NCBI RefSeq assembly: GCF_025149945.1
Contig: NZ_JALXVH010000003.1
Location: 37,805-101,804, forward strand
From: Kocuria sp. p3-SID1428
GTDB lineage: Bacteria > Actinomycetota > Actinomycetes > Actinomycetales > Micrococcaceae
Length of the DNA stretch: 64,000 nucleotides
Reading direction: 5' to 3'
Position numbers and translations under genes: made by a program. A model generated the notes under the pieces. That model was not told the DNA's origin and did no database searches. It saw only the letters and a program-made list of their open reading frames with translations. Shown piece by piece: positions 17,653 to 26,712 of the stretch. The first letter of the stretch is position 1, and every line of letters begins with the position of its first letter.

Positions 17653-18414
17653 TCAGAGGTGGATGCCGCACTCGATCTTGTCGCTGCCGGACCAGCGCCC
17701 GGCGCGGGGGTCCTCGCCCGGAGCGACCTTGCGGGTGCAGGGCGCGCAGCCGATCGAGAGGTAGCCCTCGGACAGCAGGGGGTTCACGGGCAGGCCGTGC
17801 GAGTCCGAGTGCTCCACGAGGTCGTCCAGCGACCAGCGGACCATGGGGTTGACCTTGACCAGCTTGTGGGTCTCGTCGAAGGACACGAGCGGGGCGTCGG
17901 TGCGCGTGGGCGACTCGTCGCGGCGCACGCCGGTGAACCAGACCTCGTAGTCCTGCAGGGACTCGGCCAGCGGCTCCACCTTGCGCATGGCGCAGCAGGC
18001 CGTGGGGTTCGTGCGGAACAGGTCCTTGCCGTGCTGCTCGTCCTGCTGGGCGACCGTCAGCTTGGGCATCACGTCGATCACGTTGATGTCGAGCATGGCC
18101 TTGGCGGCCTCCTTGGTGCCCTCCGTCTCCGGGAAGTGGTAGCCGGTCTCCAGGAAGAGCACGTCCACGTTCGGGATCTGCTCAGCCACCAGGGCCGGCA
18201 GCACCAGGTCCGCCATGGAGCAGGCCACGGCCACGCGGGCGTGCGGGAAGGTCTCGGCCACCCAGCGGATCGCGGCCGTGTGATCGGCCTCGCCCTGGGC
18301 CGGGACGTGGCCCTCGGAATCGAGCTCGGCACCCAGCTGGCGAGCGCCCGCGGCGGCCAGCTCGCGCAGCTCGTCCTCGCTGCGCATCGTCTTCTCAGCG
18401 GTTCCAGCGGTCAT
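17653..18414 (-). CDS. cysH: Adenylylsulfate (APS) reductase, assimilatory, 4Fe-4S type
   Basis: Reduces APS to sulfite. 253 residues, PAPS-reductase fold: VAVACSMADLVLP (loop of the PP-loop superfamily), DVLFLETGYHFPET, FTGVRRDESPTRTDAP. The cysteine set CC (TACCAMRKVEPL), CAPC (IGCAPCTRKV) and the C-terminal ECGIHL gives two pairs for the iron-sulfur cluster plus the catalytic cysteine, so it should use APS rather than PAPS. This agrees with the lack of an APS kinase in the operon. The ATG overlaps the sulfite reductase stop by four bases (ATGA). Confidence 0.95.
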   Translation of the reverse strand: MTAGTAEKTMRSEDELRELAAAGARQLGAELDSEGHVPAQGEADHTAAIRWVAETFPHARVAVACSMADLVLPALVAEQIPNVDVLFLETGYHFPETEGTKEAAKAMLDINVIDVMPKLTVAQQDEQHGKDLFRTNPTACCAMRKVEPLAESLQDYEVWFTGVRRDESPTRTDAPLVSFDETHKLVKVNPMVRWSLDDLVEHSDSHGLPVNPLLSEGYLSIGCAPCTRKVAPGEDPRAGRWSGSDKIECGIHL

Positions 18415-20108
18415 TTCAGATCGTCCTCCTCAGCGCGCGTGCTCCATGCGGCAAAGCTCTCGCCCGCCTCCCTCTGTTCTGCGAAGCGGCGGGTCAGCCG
18501 CTCCACGTATTCGGGCAGCTCGTCCTGGAAGACCTTGAGCCCGCGCACGGTGCGACCCAGATTGGCCTCGCCGCCGTGCTCCGAGCTGGTCAGCCCGCCG
18601 CCCAGGTGCACCTGGTAGCCGGGCTTGGGATCGCCGTCCTCGGTCGGCAGCAGCTGGCCCTTGAGCCCGATGTCCGCGACCTGGATGCGCGCGCACGAGT
18701 TGGGGCAGCCGTTGATGTGCAGGGAGATCGGCACGTCCAGCTCGAGGTCCTCGAGACGGCGCTCGAGCTCATCGATGGTGTCCGAGGCGACCTGCTTGGT
18801 CTCCACGATCGCCAGCTTGCAGAACTCGATGCCCGTGCAGGCCATGGTCGAGCGGCGGAACGGCGACGGCTTGACCTTGAGGTCGATCTCGTCGAGGGCC
18901 TGGATCGCGGCGTCGACGTCGTCGTCGGCGATGTCCAGCAGGACGATCTTCTGCTGCGGGGTCAGGCGCACCCGGTCCGAGCCGAAGCGCTCCATGATCT
19001 CGGCCAGCGCGGCGAGCTTCTCCCCCGGCATGCGGCCCACTCGCGGGGCCGCGCCCAGGTAGTTGAGGCCGTCCTTCTGCCGGTGCACGCCGATGTGGTC
19101 CGAGGGGCCGGTGGGCGCGGCAGGGGCGGGGCCGTCGGCCAGGGCGTAGCCGAGGTACTCCTGCTCCAGCACTTCGCGCATCTTCTGCGGCCCCCAGTCC
19201 TTCATGAGGAACTTCATGCGGGCCCGGTTGCGCAGGCGACGGTAGCCGTAGTCGCGGAAGATCGAGGTGATCCCGCGCCAGACGTCGAGAACCTGGTCCT
19301 CCTGCACGAACACACCCAGACGCTGGCCGAGGTACGGCTGCACCGACAGCGCGCCGGCGACCCACAGGTCGTAGCCGGGGCCGAGCTCGGGGTGCACGAC
19401 GCCCACGAACGAGCAGTCGTTGATCTCGTGGGCCACGTCCAGCGACGGGTGCCCGGTGACCGCGGTCTTGTACTTGCGCGGCAGGTTGGAGAACTCGAGG
19501 GTGCGCACCTCGTCCTTCAGCGCCTCGATCGCGGGCGTGGGGTCGAGGATCTCGTCGGCGGCCGCACCGGCCACCGGGGAGCCCAGGATCACGCGGGGGA
19601 CGTCGCCGCAGGCCGAGACGGTGTCGAGACCGACCTCGTCCAGGCGCCGCCAGATCTCGGGGACGTCCTCCACGCGGATCCAGTGGTACTGGATGTTCTG
19701 GCGGTCCGTGATGTCCGAGGTGCCCCGGGCGAAGACCTGCGAGATCTCGGCCAGGCAGCGCAGCTGGGCCCGGGACATGGCCCCGCCGTCCAGGCGCACG
19801 CGCATCATGAAGTACTCGTCCTCGATCTCCGCGTCCGACAGCGCGCCGGTGCGGCCGCCGTCGATCCCGGGGCGGCGCTGGGTGTACAGCCCCCACCACC
19901 GGAAGCGTCCGTGCAGATCATCGGGGTCGATCGAGGCGAAGCCCTCCTTCGAGTACTTCTGCTCGATCCGGGCGCGCACGGCGAAGCCGTCGTCGGCGGC
20001 CTTGAACTCCTCGTTGTGGTTCAGGGGCTCGCGGCCGTCGACCGCCCACTGCCCCTCCGGCTTGGGCTTGCGTGCGCGCGCAGGGCGCGAGGTGGTCTCG
20101 CTCGTCAT
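18411..20108 (-). CDS. Ferredoxin-dependent sulfite (or nitrite) reductase, siroheme type
   Basis: About 565 residues in the duplicated NirA/Sir fold. It reduces sulfite to sulfide with six electrons from ferredoxin. Substrate-side segments include RGTSDITDRQNIQYHWIRV and LPRKYKTAVTGH; the siroheme/4Fe-4S ligands are in TMACTGIEFCKLA and INGCPNSCAR. The position in front of cysH, cysD and cysN makes sulfite the substrate. The ATG at 20106-20108 and one at 20117 are both possible; neither has a strong ribosome site. First gene of the operon; 70 bases of AT-richer DNA upstream carry two TTGACT repeats. Confidence 0.93.
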   Translation of the reverse strand: MTSETTSRPARARKPKPEGQWAVDGREPLNHNEEFKAADDGFAVRARIEQKYSKEGFASIDPDDLHGRFRWWGLYTQRRPGIDGGRTGALSDAEIEDEYFMMRVRLDGGAMSRAQLRCLAEISQVFARGTSDITDRQNIQYHWIRVEDVPEIWRRLDEVGLDTVSACGDVPRVILGSPVAGAAADEILDPTPAIEALKDEVRTLEFSNLPRKYKTAVTGHPSLDVAHEINDCSFVGVVHPELGPGYDLWVAGALSVQPYLGQRLGVFVQEDQVLDVWRGITSIFRDYGYRRLRNRARMKFLMKDWGPQKMREVLEQEYLGYALADGPAPAAPTGPSDHIGVHRQKDGLNYLGAAPRVGRMPGEKLAALAEIMERFGSDRVRLTPQQKIVLLDIADDDVDAAIQALDEIDLKVKPSPFRRSTMACTGIEFCKLAIVETKQVASDTIDELERRLEDLELDVPISLHINGCPNSCARIQVADIGLKGQLLPTEDGDPKPGYQVHLGGGLTSSEHGGEANLGRTVRGLKVFQDELPEYVERLTRRFAEQREAGESFAAWSTRAEEDDLK

Positions 20109-20169
20109 GCCGACCATGGAACGACGACGGGGGCCGCCGCGTCACATGCGAGGTCACCCGGCGTCATCA

Positions 20170-20189
20170 TTGACTTCTCAGGCTTGACT
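20170..20189 (-). promoter_or_regulatory. Direct-repeat candidate operator of the sulfur operon
   Basis: Two TTGACT hexamers (plus strand, 20170-20175 and 20184-20189; AGTCAA in the direction of the operon) lie 14 bases apart in the short AT-richer gap before the sulfite reductase gene. The second overlaps the stop codon of the upstream glycosyltransferase. I do not recognise the regulator, and a convincing -35/-10 pair is not visible. Confidence 0.25.
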
Positions 20190-21516
20190 AAGTTATTGGC
20201 CCGGCTCTTGCGTCATCCCGGAAGACGTCCTCGAGCCGCGTGCCCGCCTGGAGCAGCGGCCAGCAGCGGATCAGGCGCAGCATCTGCTCCTCCGCGCCGA
20301 CGGCCTCCCCGGGATCCCGGCCGCGCAGTCCCAGGGCGGTGCGAGCAGCGACCCGGACGGGGACGATCCGCGCGAGCACCTGGCCGCCGCCCGTGACCAC
20401 CAGCGCGGGCGCATCGTGGGCCGCCGCCTGCTCGCAGGCCTCCTGCAGACCGCCCGGCGGGATGCGGCAGGCGCGCACCAGCTCGACCTCGAAGCGCGGG
20501 CGGACACGGGCGGCGCCCCCCGGCCCGCCGACGGAGGGAGCGGGCCTCCCCAGCTGCACCCGCGGATCGGCAGCCAGCATCTCCTCCAGCTCCTTTGCCA
20601 TGTCCCCGGACCCGCCCGGGAGCCGCACGTGGACATCGCCGGATCCCAGCAGATCCCGCACCGCGAGTGCGGCCGTGCCCGTGCGCAGGTGCTCCTCCCT
20701 CTGCGCAGCATCGCCCCAGGTGACCAGGATGTCCGCCACGGCATGCACCATCCCCGAGGGCCGGGCGATCGGATGGGTGATCCGCGAGGCCAGGCGCAGG
20801 CTCTCGCGGTTCTTCTGCAGCACGGCCGCCGACGGATCGGCTTCCGAGCGCCCGCCCCAGTCGGCCCCGCGGTGCACCGCGCGCGCCGCCGGGGCATGCA
20901 GCAGCTCGCAGCCGCCCAGCACGGCCTGCCAGCCCAGCTCCCAGTCCTCCCCGCCGTAGCCGACCATCGCGGCGTCGAACCCCCCGAGGCGCTCGAAGGT
21001 CGAGCGGCGGCAGGAGAGCACCGCGGAGATCACGTAGCGGAAGTGGGAGTCGTCGTGGCGGCGCAGATGATCTGTCTGCGCCCACGCCCGGGCCAGCCAC
21101 TGCGGCTCGCCCAGATCACGCGGCGGCTGCGCGGTGTCGTCCACATGGACCCTGGTCCCTACGACGAGGGCGTGGGGATGCTCGCGCAGGGCCTCCTCGA
21201 CGGCGGCGAGGTAGCCCGGCTCGGGCACGGTGTCGCCATCGAGGAAGACCAGGATCCCGCCGCGGCAGTGCCCGGCCCCCAGGTTCCGCGCCGCCGCCGC
21301 TCGGAACCCGCGGTCCTCCTGGCGGACCACGCGCACCCCGGCGGGGACCCGGGGCGGGCACGCGGAGCCGTCATCGGCCACGACGATCTCCAGCGCCTGC
21401 ACCGGCTCCTGCGCCCGCAGCCCCGCGAGCACAGCGTCCAGGCCCTCCTGGTCCTCGAAGTACGGGATCACCACGGAGATCCCGCCGCTGTCGGCCCCAG
21501 CGGACGCGAGCGTCAT
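20188..21516 (-). CDS. Family 2 glycosyltransferase with galactosyltransferase-like C-terminal motif
   Basis: A 442-residue GT-A enzyme: start ISVVIPYFEDQEGLDAVLAG, nucleotide site VVADDGSACPP, the DXD-type metal motif in LVFLDGDTVPEPG, and GYGGEDWELGWQAVLGG, the segment seen in chondroitin-polymerase and galactosyltransferase-like GTs. A region of about 170 residues after the GT domain has no motif I recognise. ATG at 21516 overlaps the next gene's stop by four bases (ATGA). Last of a three-gene minus-strand unit with the WcbI-like and GT-B genes. Confidence 0.85.
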   Translation of the reverse strand: MTLASAGADSGGISVVIPYFEDQEGLDAVLAGLRAQEPVQALEIVVADDGSACPPRVPAGVRVVRQEDRGFRAAAARNLGAGHCRGGILVFLDGDTVPEPGYLAAVEEALREHPHALVVGTRVHVDDTAQPPRDLGEPQWLARAWAQTDHLRRHDDSHFRYVISAVLSCRRSTFERLGGFDAAMVGYGGEDWELGWQAVLGGCELLHAPAARAVHRGADWGGRSEADPSAAVLQKNRESLRLASRITHPIARPSGMVHAVADILVTWGDAAQREEHLRTGTAALAVRDLLGSGDVHVRLPGGSGDMAKELEEMLAADPRVQLGRPAPSVGGPGGAARVRPRFEVELVRACRIPPGGLQEACEQAAAHDAPALVVTGGGQVLARIVPVRVAARTALGLRGRDPGEAVGAEEQMLRLIRCWPLLQAGTRLEDVFRDDARAGPIT

Positions 21517-22538
21517 CGCAGCAGCTCCTTCCACGCATCCGCATAGGCCTCGGCGACCTGCGCCCAGCCCCACCGCGGCAGCGGGCGATCGGCCCGGGTC
21601 CGCCGCGGCTCGGCCAGCAGCTCGCCCACCGCGGTCCCCAGCTCCTCGCGCCGACGACGCAGCACGGCGCCGGGCCAGCGCTCGTCGATCTCGCGCATGT
21701 ACGGGCCGTCCACCACGAGCGGCCGGCGCCCGTGGGCGATCCACGTGTTGAGCGAGCCCGAGGCGGAGACGTGCAGGTGCGGGCACACGGGGACGTCGAC
21801 CGCCTCCAGCTGCCCCGCCAGCTCGGGCTCGGGGACGTAGCCCGTGAGCTCGAAGCGCACCCCGCGCGCCGCGGCGCGCTTCCGCAGCACCTGGACGTCG
21901 GCGTCGTGGCCCGCAGCACTCGCCCCGATCGCGCGCACCAGGGTCCCCCGCGGCACGGAGTCGATCACATCCTCGATGCCCTTGCCGGGATGCACGAAGC
22001 CCAGAACCCCCACGACCGCGCCATCGCCGGCGGCCGCGGGGCACTCGACGGGCAGAGCCTCCTCGAGGGGCAGCGGCACCGCGCGCACGGCGGTGCTCGC
22101 CCCGCCGTCGGGCCCCTCGCCGGCCAGCGCGCGCAGGGCCGCAGCCTCGTGCTCGGAGTGGGCGATCACCAGATCGGCGCCGCGCACCAGGCGGGCGAAG
22201 GCCGTGCGGCGGCGAGCGAACCTCTGCGCCCCCTCCTCCGGCTGCGGCACGTCGTGGGGGCCCACGCTCAGCAGGCCGCGGCCGCGCAGCCGCAGCACGG
22301 CCTCGACCGCGCAGTCCGCATCGGCGCCGAACAGGGCGTCGGTGAAGCTGACGTGCAGCAGCGCCTGAGCGGACGGCTCCGCGACGGGCAGCTCGACGGT
22401 CCGTCGCACGAGCCGGTGGTCGAACCCGCCGACCCCGGCCTCCCGCGCGGCGTGGAACAGACCCAGCCCGTGCCGGACCACCCCGTGGCTCTCGGGGCCC
22501 ACGACCAGATGGCTGATCACCGATGCCCGGCGGCTCAC
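21513..22538 (-). CDS. GT-B fold glycosyltransferase, probable
   Basis: A 341-residue protein with GT4-like architecture: N-terminal VVGPESHGVVRHGLGLFHAA, LVIAHSEHEAAALRALAG between the lobes, a C-terminal lobe starting VVGVLGFVHPGKGIEDVID and ending with a WAQVAEAYADAWKELL helix. The usual E-x7-E donor motif is not clear, so it may be a divergent or inactive member. GTG start at 22536-22538 overlaps the WcbI gene stop (GTGA); stop overlaps the downstream GT2 gene by four bases. Confidence 0.7.
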   Translation of the reverse strand: MSRRASVISHLVVGPESHGVVRHGLGLFHAAREAGVGGFDHRLVRRTVELPVAEPSAQALLHVSFTDALFGADADCAVEAVLRLRGRGLLSVGPHDVPQPEEGAQRFARRRTAFARLVRGADLVIAHSEHEAAALRALAGEGPDGGASTAVRAVPLPLEEALPVECPAAAGDGAVVGVLGFVHPGKGIEDVIDSVPRGTLVRAIGASAAGHDADVQVLRKRAAARGVRFELTGYVPEPELAGQLEAVDVPVCPHLHVSASGSLNTWIAHGRRPLVVDGPYMREIDERWPGAVLRRRREELGTAVGELLAEPRRTRADRPLPRWGWAQVAEAYADAWKELLR

Positions 22539-23533
22539 GGCAGCAGCCCCAGCATGGTCATGCGCTGCCCGTGCCGGGCCAGGGCGCGCTCGATCAGCCG
22601 CGGCCTGGCCCGGCAGAAGGCGAGCTGCTCCCGGGCGATCCCGGCCTCATCGAGCTCCCGGGCGTCCCGGCCTGTGCCCAGCCGCCATCCGCTCGTGCGC
22701 GCGTCGGGGCGCAGGACAGCCCCGAGCGCCCTCGCGTGCGTCGGATCCACGGGGGCCTCCACCGAACGCAGCAGCTCGCGCCCGGGATCGGCGACGCCAT
22801 CCGGGTCCGGGGCGAAGCCCAGCCCCCGGCCCAGCTCCTCCAGCACCCGCTGGGCCAGGATGCGCAGCGTCGCGTTGTCGGGGTGGTTGATGGTGTGCCA
22901 GTGCGGGCGGGCCTCGAGCGCATCCGACATGACGACCGTGCCATGGGCCTGCTCGCGTGCTCGCAGCTGCCCCACGGATTCGGCATGCAGGGCCTCCAGC
23001 GCCTCGGCCTCCAGCCGCGGGGCGTTCGGCGGCAGGGCGTCGGGCCTGAGGCCCGCGCCCGCCCGCGAGGCCTGCGCGATCGTGCGCAGATCCGAGTACG
23101 GCACCGCGGGCGGATCCAGCGAGCTGTCCTCCGGGTCCCGGACGATGACCTGGAACGGGTGCAGCCCGGCATAGCGCAGCACCGGGATGCGCAGCCGCAG
23201 GGACGACGACGGCAGCAGCGCCTCGAGCTGGCGCGTGCCGGAGGGCAGGCCGCGGTAGTCGTCGCGCACCGGCTGCATCACGAGCGCGTCGGTCCGGGCC
23301 ATGAGCCGGGCGGCCGCCTCCGCATCACGGGTGCCCCACTCGAAGACCGGCGGGACGCGCACGGAGCGCAGGCCGGGATCGGCATCCAGCAGCACGCGCA
23401 GAGACTCCGCCTGGCAGTTGCCGATCACGACCACGAGGGGCAGATCATCCGGGGCGGCGTCGTCCTGTCCGGCGCGCTCCGAGGCCTGTCCGTAGAAGTC
23501 CGCATAGTGCTTCGCGCGCCCGTGGTTGCTCAC
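22535..23533 (-). CDS. WcbI-like polysaccharide biosynthesis protein
   Basis: A 332-residue protein whose N-terminal part has VVVIGNCQAESLRVLLDADP, the IGNCQ signature of the WcbI domain, proposed to be an acyl/acetyl-transferase-like enzyme in capsule synthesis. Further support is the spacing of FEWGTRDAEAA and a late HWHTINHPDNATLRIL segment with conserved His-Pro. GTG start at 23531-23533. A TATCAT hexamer ends six bases before this codon (minus strand), so the mRNA is probably leaderless. First gene of the minus-strand glycan unit. Confidence 0.75.
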   Translation of the reverse strand: MSNHGRAKHYADFYGQASERAGQDDAAPDDLPLVVVIGNCQAESLRVLLDADPGLRSVRVPPVFEWGTRDAEAAARLMARTDALVMQPVRDDYRGLPSGTRQLEALLPSSSLRLRIPVLRYAGLHPFQVIVRDPEDSSLDPPAVPYSDLRTIAQASRAGAGLRPDALPPNAPRLEAEALEALHAESVGQLRAREQAHGTVVMSDALEARPHWHTINHPDNATLRILAQRVLEELGRGLGFAPDPDGVADPGRELLRSVEAPVDPTHARALGAVLRPDARTSGWRLGTGRDARELDEAGIAREQLAFCRARPRLIERALARHGQRMTMLGLLP

Positions 23534-23540
23534 CGTATGA

Positions 23541-23558
23541 TGATAACGATACTTATGA
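23541..23558. promoter_or_regulatory. AT-rich palindrome in the divergent glycan promoter
   Basis: TGATAA-CGATAC-TTATGA is an 18-bp near-palindrome (one mismatch between arms) in very AT-rich DNA between divergent glycan operons. It overlaps the -10 box TATCAT of the leftward leaderless gene and a TATGAT (23536-23541) that could serve the rightward one. The shape resembles Fur/Zur-family boxes, but this is only resemblance. Confidence 0.4.
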
Positions 23559-23612
23559 CCAGGGGCCCCGTGGGGTCTCTTCTGCGCGGAAGGCGGTGGA
23601 GGGCTGACAGCA

Positions 23613-24677
23613 GTGCATCGTGCTGTGCAGGGGAGTCAGAGGCTGCGAGCAGCGCCGATCCCCGCCCATCACCCCTATGTGGACGCCGTGGAGCCGCTGG
23701 CCGACTGGGACGGATTCGAGCTCGTCGCACCCCCCGAGCTCGAGACAGCAGGACCGGGGACCTGGATCCCGCACCCGCTGCTCGAGGCGCAGCGCCTGGC
23801 CGAGGACGCCGATCGCGTGGATGTCCTGCACGTGCACTTCGGCTTCGAGCACCGCACCCCGCAGCAGATGCGCGAGCTCGTCGAGCAGTGCCGCGCCTCC
23901 GGGATCCGTCTGGTGCTCACCGTGCACGATCTGTCCCATCCGCATCTGCGCACCGCTCAGGAGCAGCGGGAGCACCTCGAGCGCCTGGCCGTGCTGATCG
24001 AGGCAGCCGAGACCGTCATCACCCTCACCGGCTCGGCGGCCGAGGAGATCCACCGGCGATTCGGCCGCCGGGCGGAGGTCATCGCTCACCCCTGCGTCGT
24101 CGCGCCGCAGCGAGCGCGACGACTGCAGGAGCAGGTCCGCGAGCGCGGCGGGCCCTCGCTCGGGGTCGCCGTGTTCCTCAAGGACCTGCGGGCCAGCACC
24201 GTGCGGGAGCTGTCCTGGCACCGGGATCTGGCCGAGGGGCTCCGAGGGGTCGGCGCCCGACTCACCGTCTTCCTGGACGAGCGCGCAGCCGGCACCGAGC
24301 TGGGCCGCGGCCTGAGCGGCATCCAGGGCCTGGAGCTCGTGGTGCATCGGCGGATGGACGACGAGCGCCTGTTCACGCAGGTGGCCGAGTGCGCCGTCGT
24401 CGTCCTCCCCTACCTTCGCGGGACCCACTCCGGGTGGCTGGAGATGTGCCGGGACCTGGGCGTCGTGGTCGTGGCCCCGGACTGCGGGCACTTCGCGGAT
24501 CAGGCCGACCAGCCGGGCGCGGTGCTCTCCTGCCGCACGGGCGACGGCCGCGATGCCGCCCGTGCGGCCGCACAGGCTCTGGGCGTCGCACCCCTGCCAT
24601 GGGCCGGCGACCGCGCCGCCCAGGCCGAGCGCATCGCGCTGCGGCACCGCGAGCTGCTTGCCGAGGCAGGATCATGA
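23613..24677 (+). CDS. GT-B fold glycosyltransferase, probable
   Basis: A 354-residue protein with a GT4-like layout: DVLHVHFGFEHRTPQQMREL in the N-lobe, LVLTVHDLSHPHLR, then VITLTGSAAEEIHRRFG and VIAHPCVV at the lobe junction; the C-lobe has VVVLPYLRGTHSGWLEMCRDLGV in place of the usual donor loop. Donor and acceptor are unknown. GTG at 23613 follows GGAGGG by about ten bases. First of four tightly overlapping plus-strand genes. Confidence 0.75.
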   Translation: MHRAVQGSQRLRAAPIPAHHPYVDAVEPLADWDGFELVAPPELETAGPGTWIPHPLLEAQRLAEDADRVDVLHVHFGFEHRTPQQMRELVEQCRASGIRLVLTVHDLSHPHLRTAQEQREHLERLAVLIEAAETVITLTGSAAEEIHRRFGRRAEVIAHPCVVAPQRARRLQEQVRERGGPSLGVAVFLKDLRASTVRELSWHRDLAEGLRGVGARLTVFLDERAAGTELGRGLSGIQGLELVVHRRMDDERLFTQVAECAVVVLPYLRGTHSGWLEMCRDLGVVVVAPDCGHFADQADQPGAVLSCRTGDGRDAARAAAQALGVAPLPWAGDRAAQAERIALRHRELLAEAGS

Positions 24678-25723
24678 GGATCGCCGTGATCGGCCCGTCG
24701 CGCATGCCGATCGCCCCGCCCTTCGGCGGAGGGCTCGAGGTCTTCGTCCAGCGCATGGTCGAGGGGCTGCGCTGTCGCGGGCTCGACGTCGACCTGTTCG
24801 CAGCCGCAGGCTCCCAGGGGCATCGCCGCGATCTGGAGTTCCCCGGCGTCGACTGGAGCGGGCACGAGCACGGCGCCCGCGACGACCGCTATCCGCCCGG
24901 CGCCCGGGAGTCCGAGACCGCCGCCTTCGCCCGCGTCTGCCGGCATCTGGAGCGCTCCGACTACGACCTGGTGCACAACAACAGCGTGCACCCCTCCATC
25001 CTGGAGCTGGGCCCCGCCCGTCGCCCGCCGATGGTCACGACCCTGCACACCCCGCCCCAGGACGACATGCAGGGCGTGCTCGGCCGGGTTGCGGGCGCCT
25101 CCGAGAGGTTCTGCGCGGTCAGCCGGTTCACGGCCTGCCAGTGGTCGCTGCCGCGCGCCGCGGAGGTGATCCACAACGGCGTGCAGACGGACCAGTGGCG
25201 CCCGGGCCCCGGCGGCGGAGGGGCGGTCTGGTTCGGGCGCCTGACCCGGGAGAAGGCCCCCCACCTTGCCATCGAGGCCTGCCGCCGGCTCGGGATGCCG
25301 CTGACCCTGATCGGGCGCTGCGCGGATCCGACCTACTTCTCCCAGCGGATCGCCGCACATCTGGGGGATCAGGTGCGCTGGCTCGGGGCCATGGCTCCGG
25401 AGCAGATCATGGACGAGGTCGGGCGGGCCTCGCTGGCCCTGGCCACGCCGCAGTGGGATGAGCCGTTCGGGCTCGTGCTGATCGAGGCGATGTCCTGCGG
25501 CACTCCCGTGGCCGCGTTCAGCCGCGGGGGCATCCCCGAGATCCTGCGCACCGTGCCCGAGCACCTGGCCCGGCCCGACGACGTCGACGACCTCGTGCGC
25601 GCGGCCCGCGCAGCCCTGCACCAGCCGCGCGCCGAGGCCCGGGCCATCGCGGTCGAGCGCTTCGACCTGAAGGTGATGATCGATCGGTACCTGTCCCTGT
25701 TCGAGGAGGTGATCGCGACGTGA
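24674..25723 (+). CDS. Family 4 glycosyltransferase
   Basis: A 349-residue GT4 enzyme: MRIAVIGPSRMPIAPPFGGG at the start, a donor-side FGRLTREKAPHLAIEA, and the E-x7-E-type motif in PQWDEPFGLVLIEAMSCGTP. ATG overlaps the previous stop by four bases (ATGA), and its own stop overlaps the next start. Transfers a sugar from a nucleotide donor, probably to a lipid-linked or secreted glycan. Confidence 0.88.
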   Translation: MRIAVIGPSRMPIAPPFGGGLEVFVQRMVEGLRCRGLDVDLFAAAGSQGHRRDLEFPGVDWSGHEHGARDDRYPPGARESETAAFARVCRHLERSDYDLVHNNSVHPSILELGPARRPPMVTTLHTPPQDDMQGVLGRVAGASERFCAVSRFTACQWSLPRAAEVIHNGVQTDQWRPGPGGGGAVWFGRLTREKAPHLAIEACRRLGMPLTLIGRCADPTYFSQRIAAHLGDQVRWLGAMAPEQIMDEVGRASLALATPQWDEPFGLVLIEAMSCGTPVAAFSRGGIPEILRTVPEHLARPDDVDDLVRAARAALHQPRAEARAIAVERFDLKVMIDRYLSLFEEVIAT

Positions 25724-26712
25724 TCGGCCTGTACGCCCATCATCAGGGGGCCGGGCATCTCACCCGCTGCCGCGCGCTCGCCCGCGCCCTGGCCCCGTAC
25801 GAGGAGGCGGTGATCCTCTCCTCCCACCCCGAGGCCGACGTGGTCCTGCCGATGGACGCCCCCGCCGACGAGCGCGGCGTCACCGCCCACGGGGCGCTGC
25901 ACTGGGCGCCGCAGGGCCACGACGGATACACCGAGCGCATGGCGATGATCGCCGCGTGGGTGCGCGATCACCGCCCCTCGGTCGTCCACGTGGACCTCTC
26001 CGTCGAGGTGACGGCGCTGGTGCGCCTGCTCGGGGTGCCCACGACCGTCCAGGCCCTGCCGGGCATCCGCGACGACGCCCCGCACGAGCTCTCCTTCCGG
26101 CTGGCCGATCGGATCGTGGCGGCGTGGCCTGACTGGGTTGCGCTGCCGGCTCACCTGGCGCCGTCAGCCGAGCGGGTGCATCGGGTGGGCGGGATCAGCC
26201 GCTTCGAGGGCCGCGCCCTGTGCGCGGTGCGCGGTCGCGATGCGGCGATCCTGCTGGGCCGCGGCGGCCAGGACGGTTCGCCTGCCTACTGGCACGAGGT
26301 CGCGCGGATCGCCTCCGCTCACCTGGGCGGGCGCTGCCGGTTGCTCGGGCTCGACGAGTGGGTCGAGGACCCGTTCGAGGTCCTCTCCGAGGCGGGGGTC
26401 GTGATCACGGCGGCGGGGCAGAACTCCGTGGCCGATGCAGCCGCCGCCGGGGCCCCGATGATCGTGCTGGCCCAGCGGCGCCCTTTCGCCGAGCAGGAGA
26501 CCACCGCGCGCATCCTGGCCGACGCCGGCCTGGCCGTGGTGCCCGAGGCACCCGGTCTGCCGGCGGCGGGCGAGTGGCCGCAGCTCATCGACCGCGCGCT
26601 GCTGCTGGGGTCCCCGCAGGACCGGCGCCGGGCATGGCAGGTCGACGGCGCCGCCAGCCGCGCCGCCGAGACCGTCCTCGGGGCGGCTGGACACGGGCGG
26701 GGCGGGTCATGA
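25720..26712 (+). CDS. MurG-like (GT28-type) glycosyltransferase
   Basis: A 330-residue GT-B protein: HHQGAGHLTRCRALARAL at the start (glycine-rich loop of MurG/GT28 enzymes), a C-lobe with AAILLGRGGQDGS, and the donor loop ITAAGQNSVADAAAAGAP then MIVLAQRRPFAEQETT. GTG start overlaps the previous stop (GTGA). Acceptor unknown; not MurG itself, since cell-wall neighbours and the canonical N-terminus are absent. Confidence 0.8.
   Translation: MIGLYAHHQGAGHLTRCRALARALAPYEEAVILSSHPEADVVLPMDAPADERGVTAHGALHWAPQGHDGYTERMAMIAAWVRDHRPSVVHVDLSVEVTALVRLLGVPTTVQALPGIRDDAPHELSFRLADRIVAAWPDWVALPAHLAPSAERVHRVGGISRFEGRALCAVRGRDAAILLGRGGQDGSPAYWHEVARIASAHLGGRCRLLGLDEWVEDPFEVLSEAGVVITAAGQNSVADAAAAGAPMIVLAQRRPFAEQETTARILADAGLAVVPEAPGLPAAGEWPQLIDRALLLGSPQDRRRAWQVDGAASRAAETVLGAAGHGRGGS

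Noticed and set aside
12298..20108. CRISPR-like or phage-like repeats in the operon region
   Set aside because: No regularly spaced direct repeats were seen anywhere in the window.
20118..20187. A riboswitch before the sulfur operon
   Set aside because: The gap is only about 70 bases and shows no conserved fold; direct repeats are the only structure visible.
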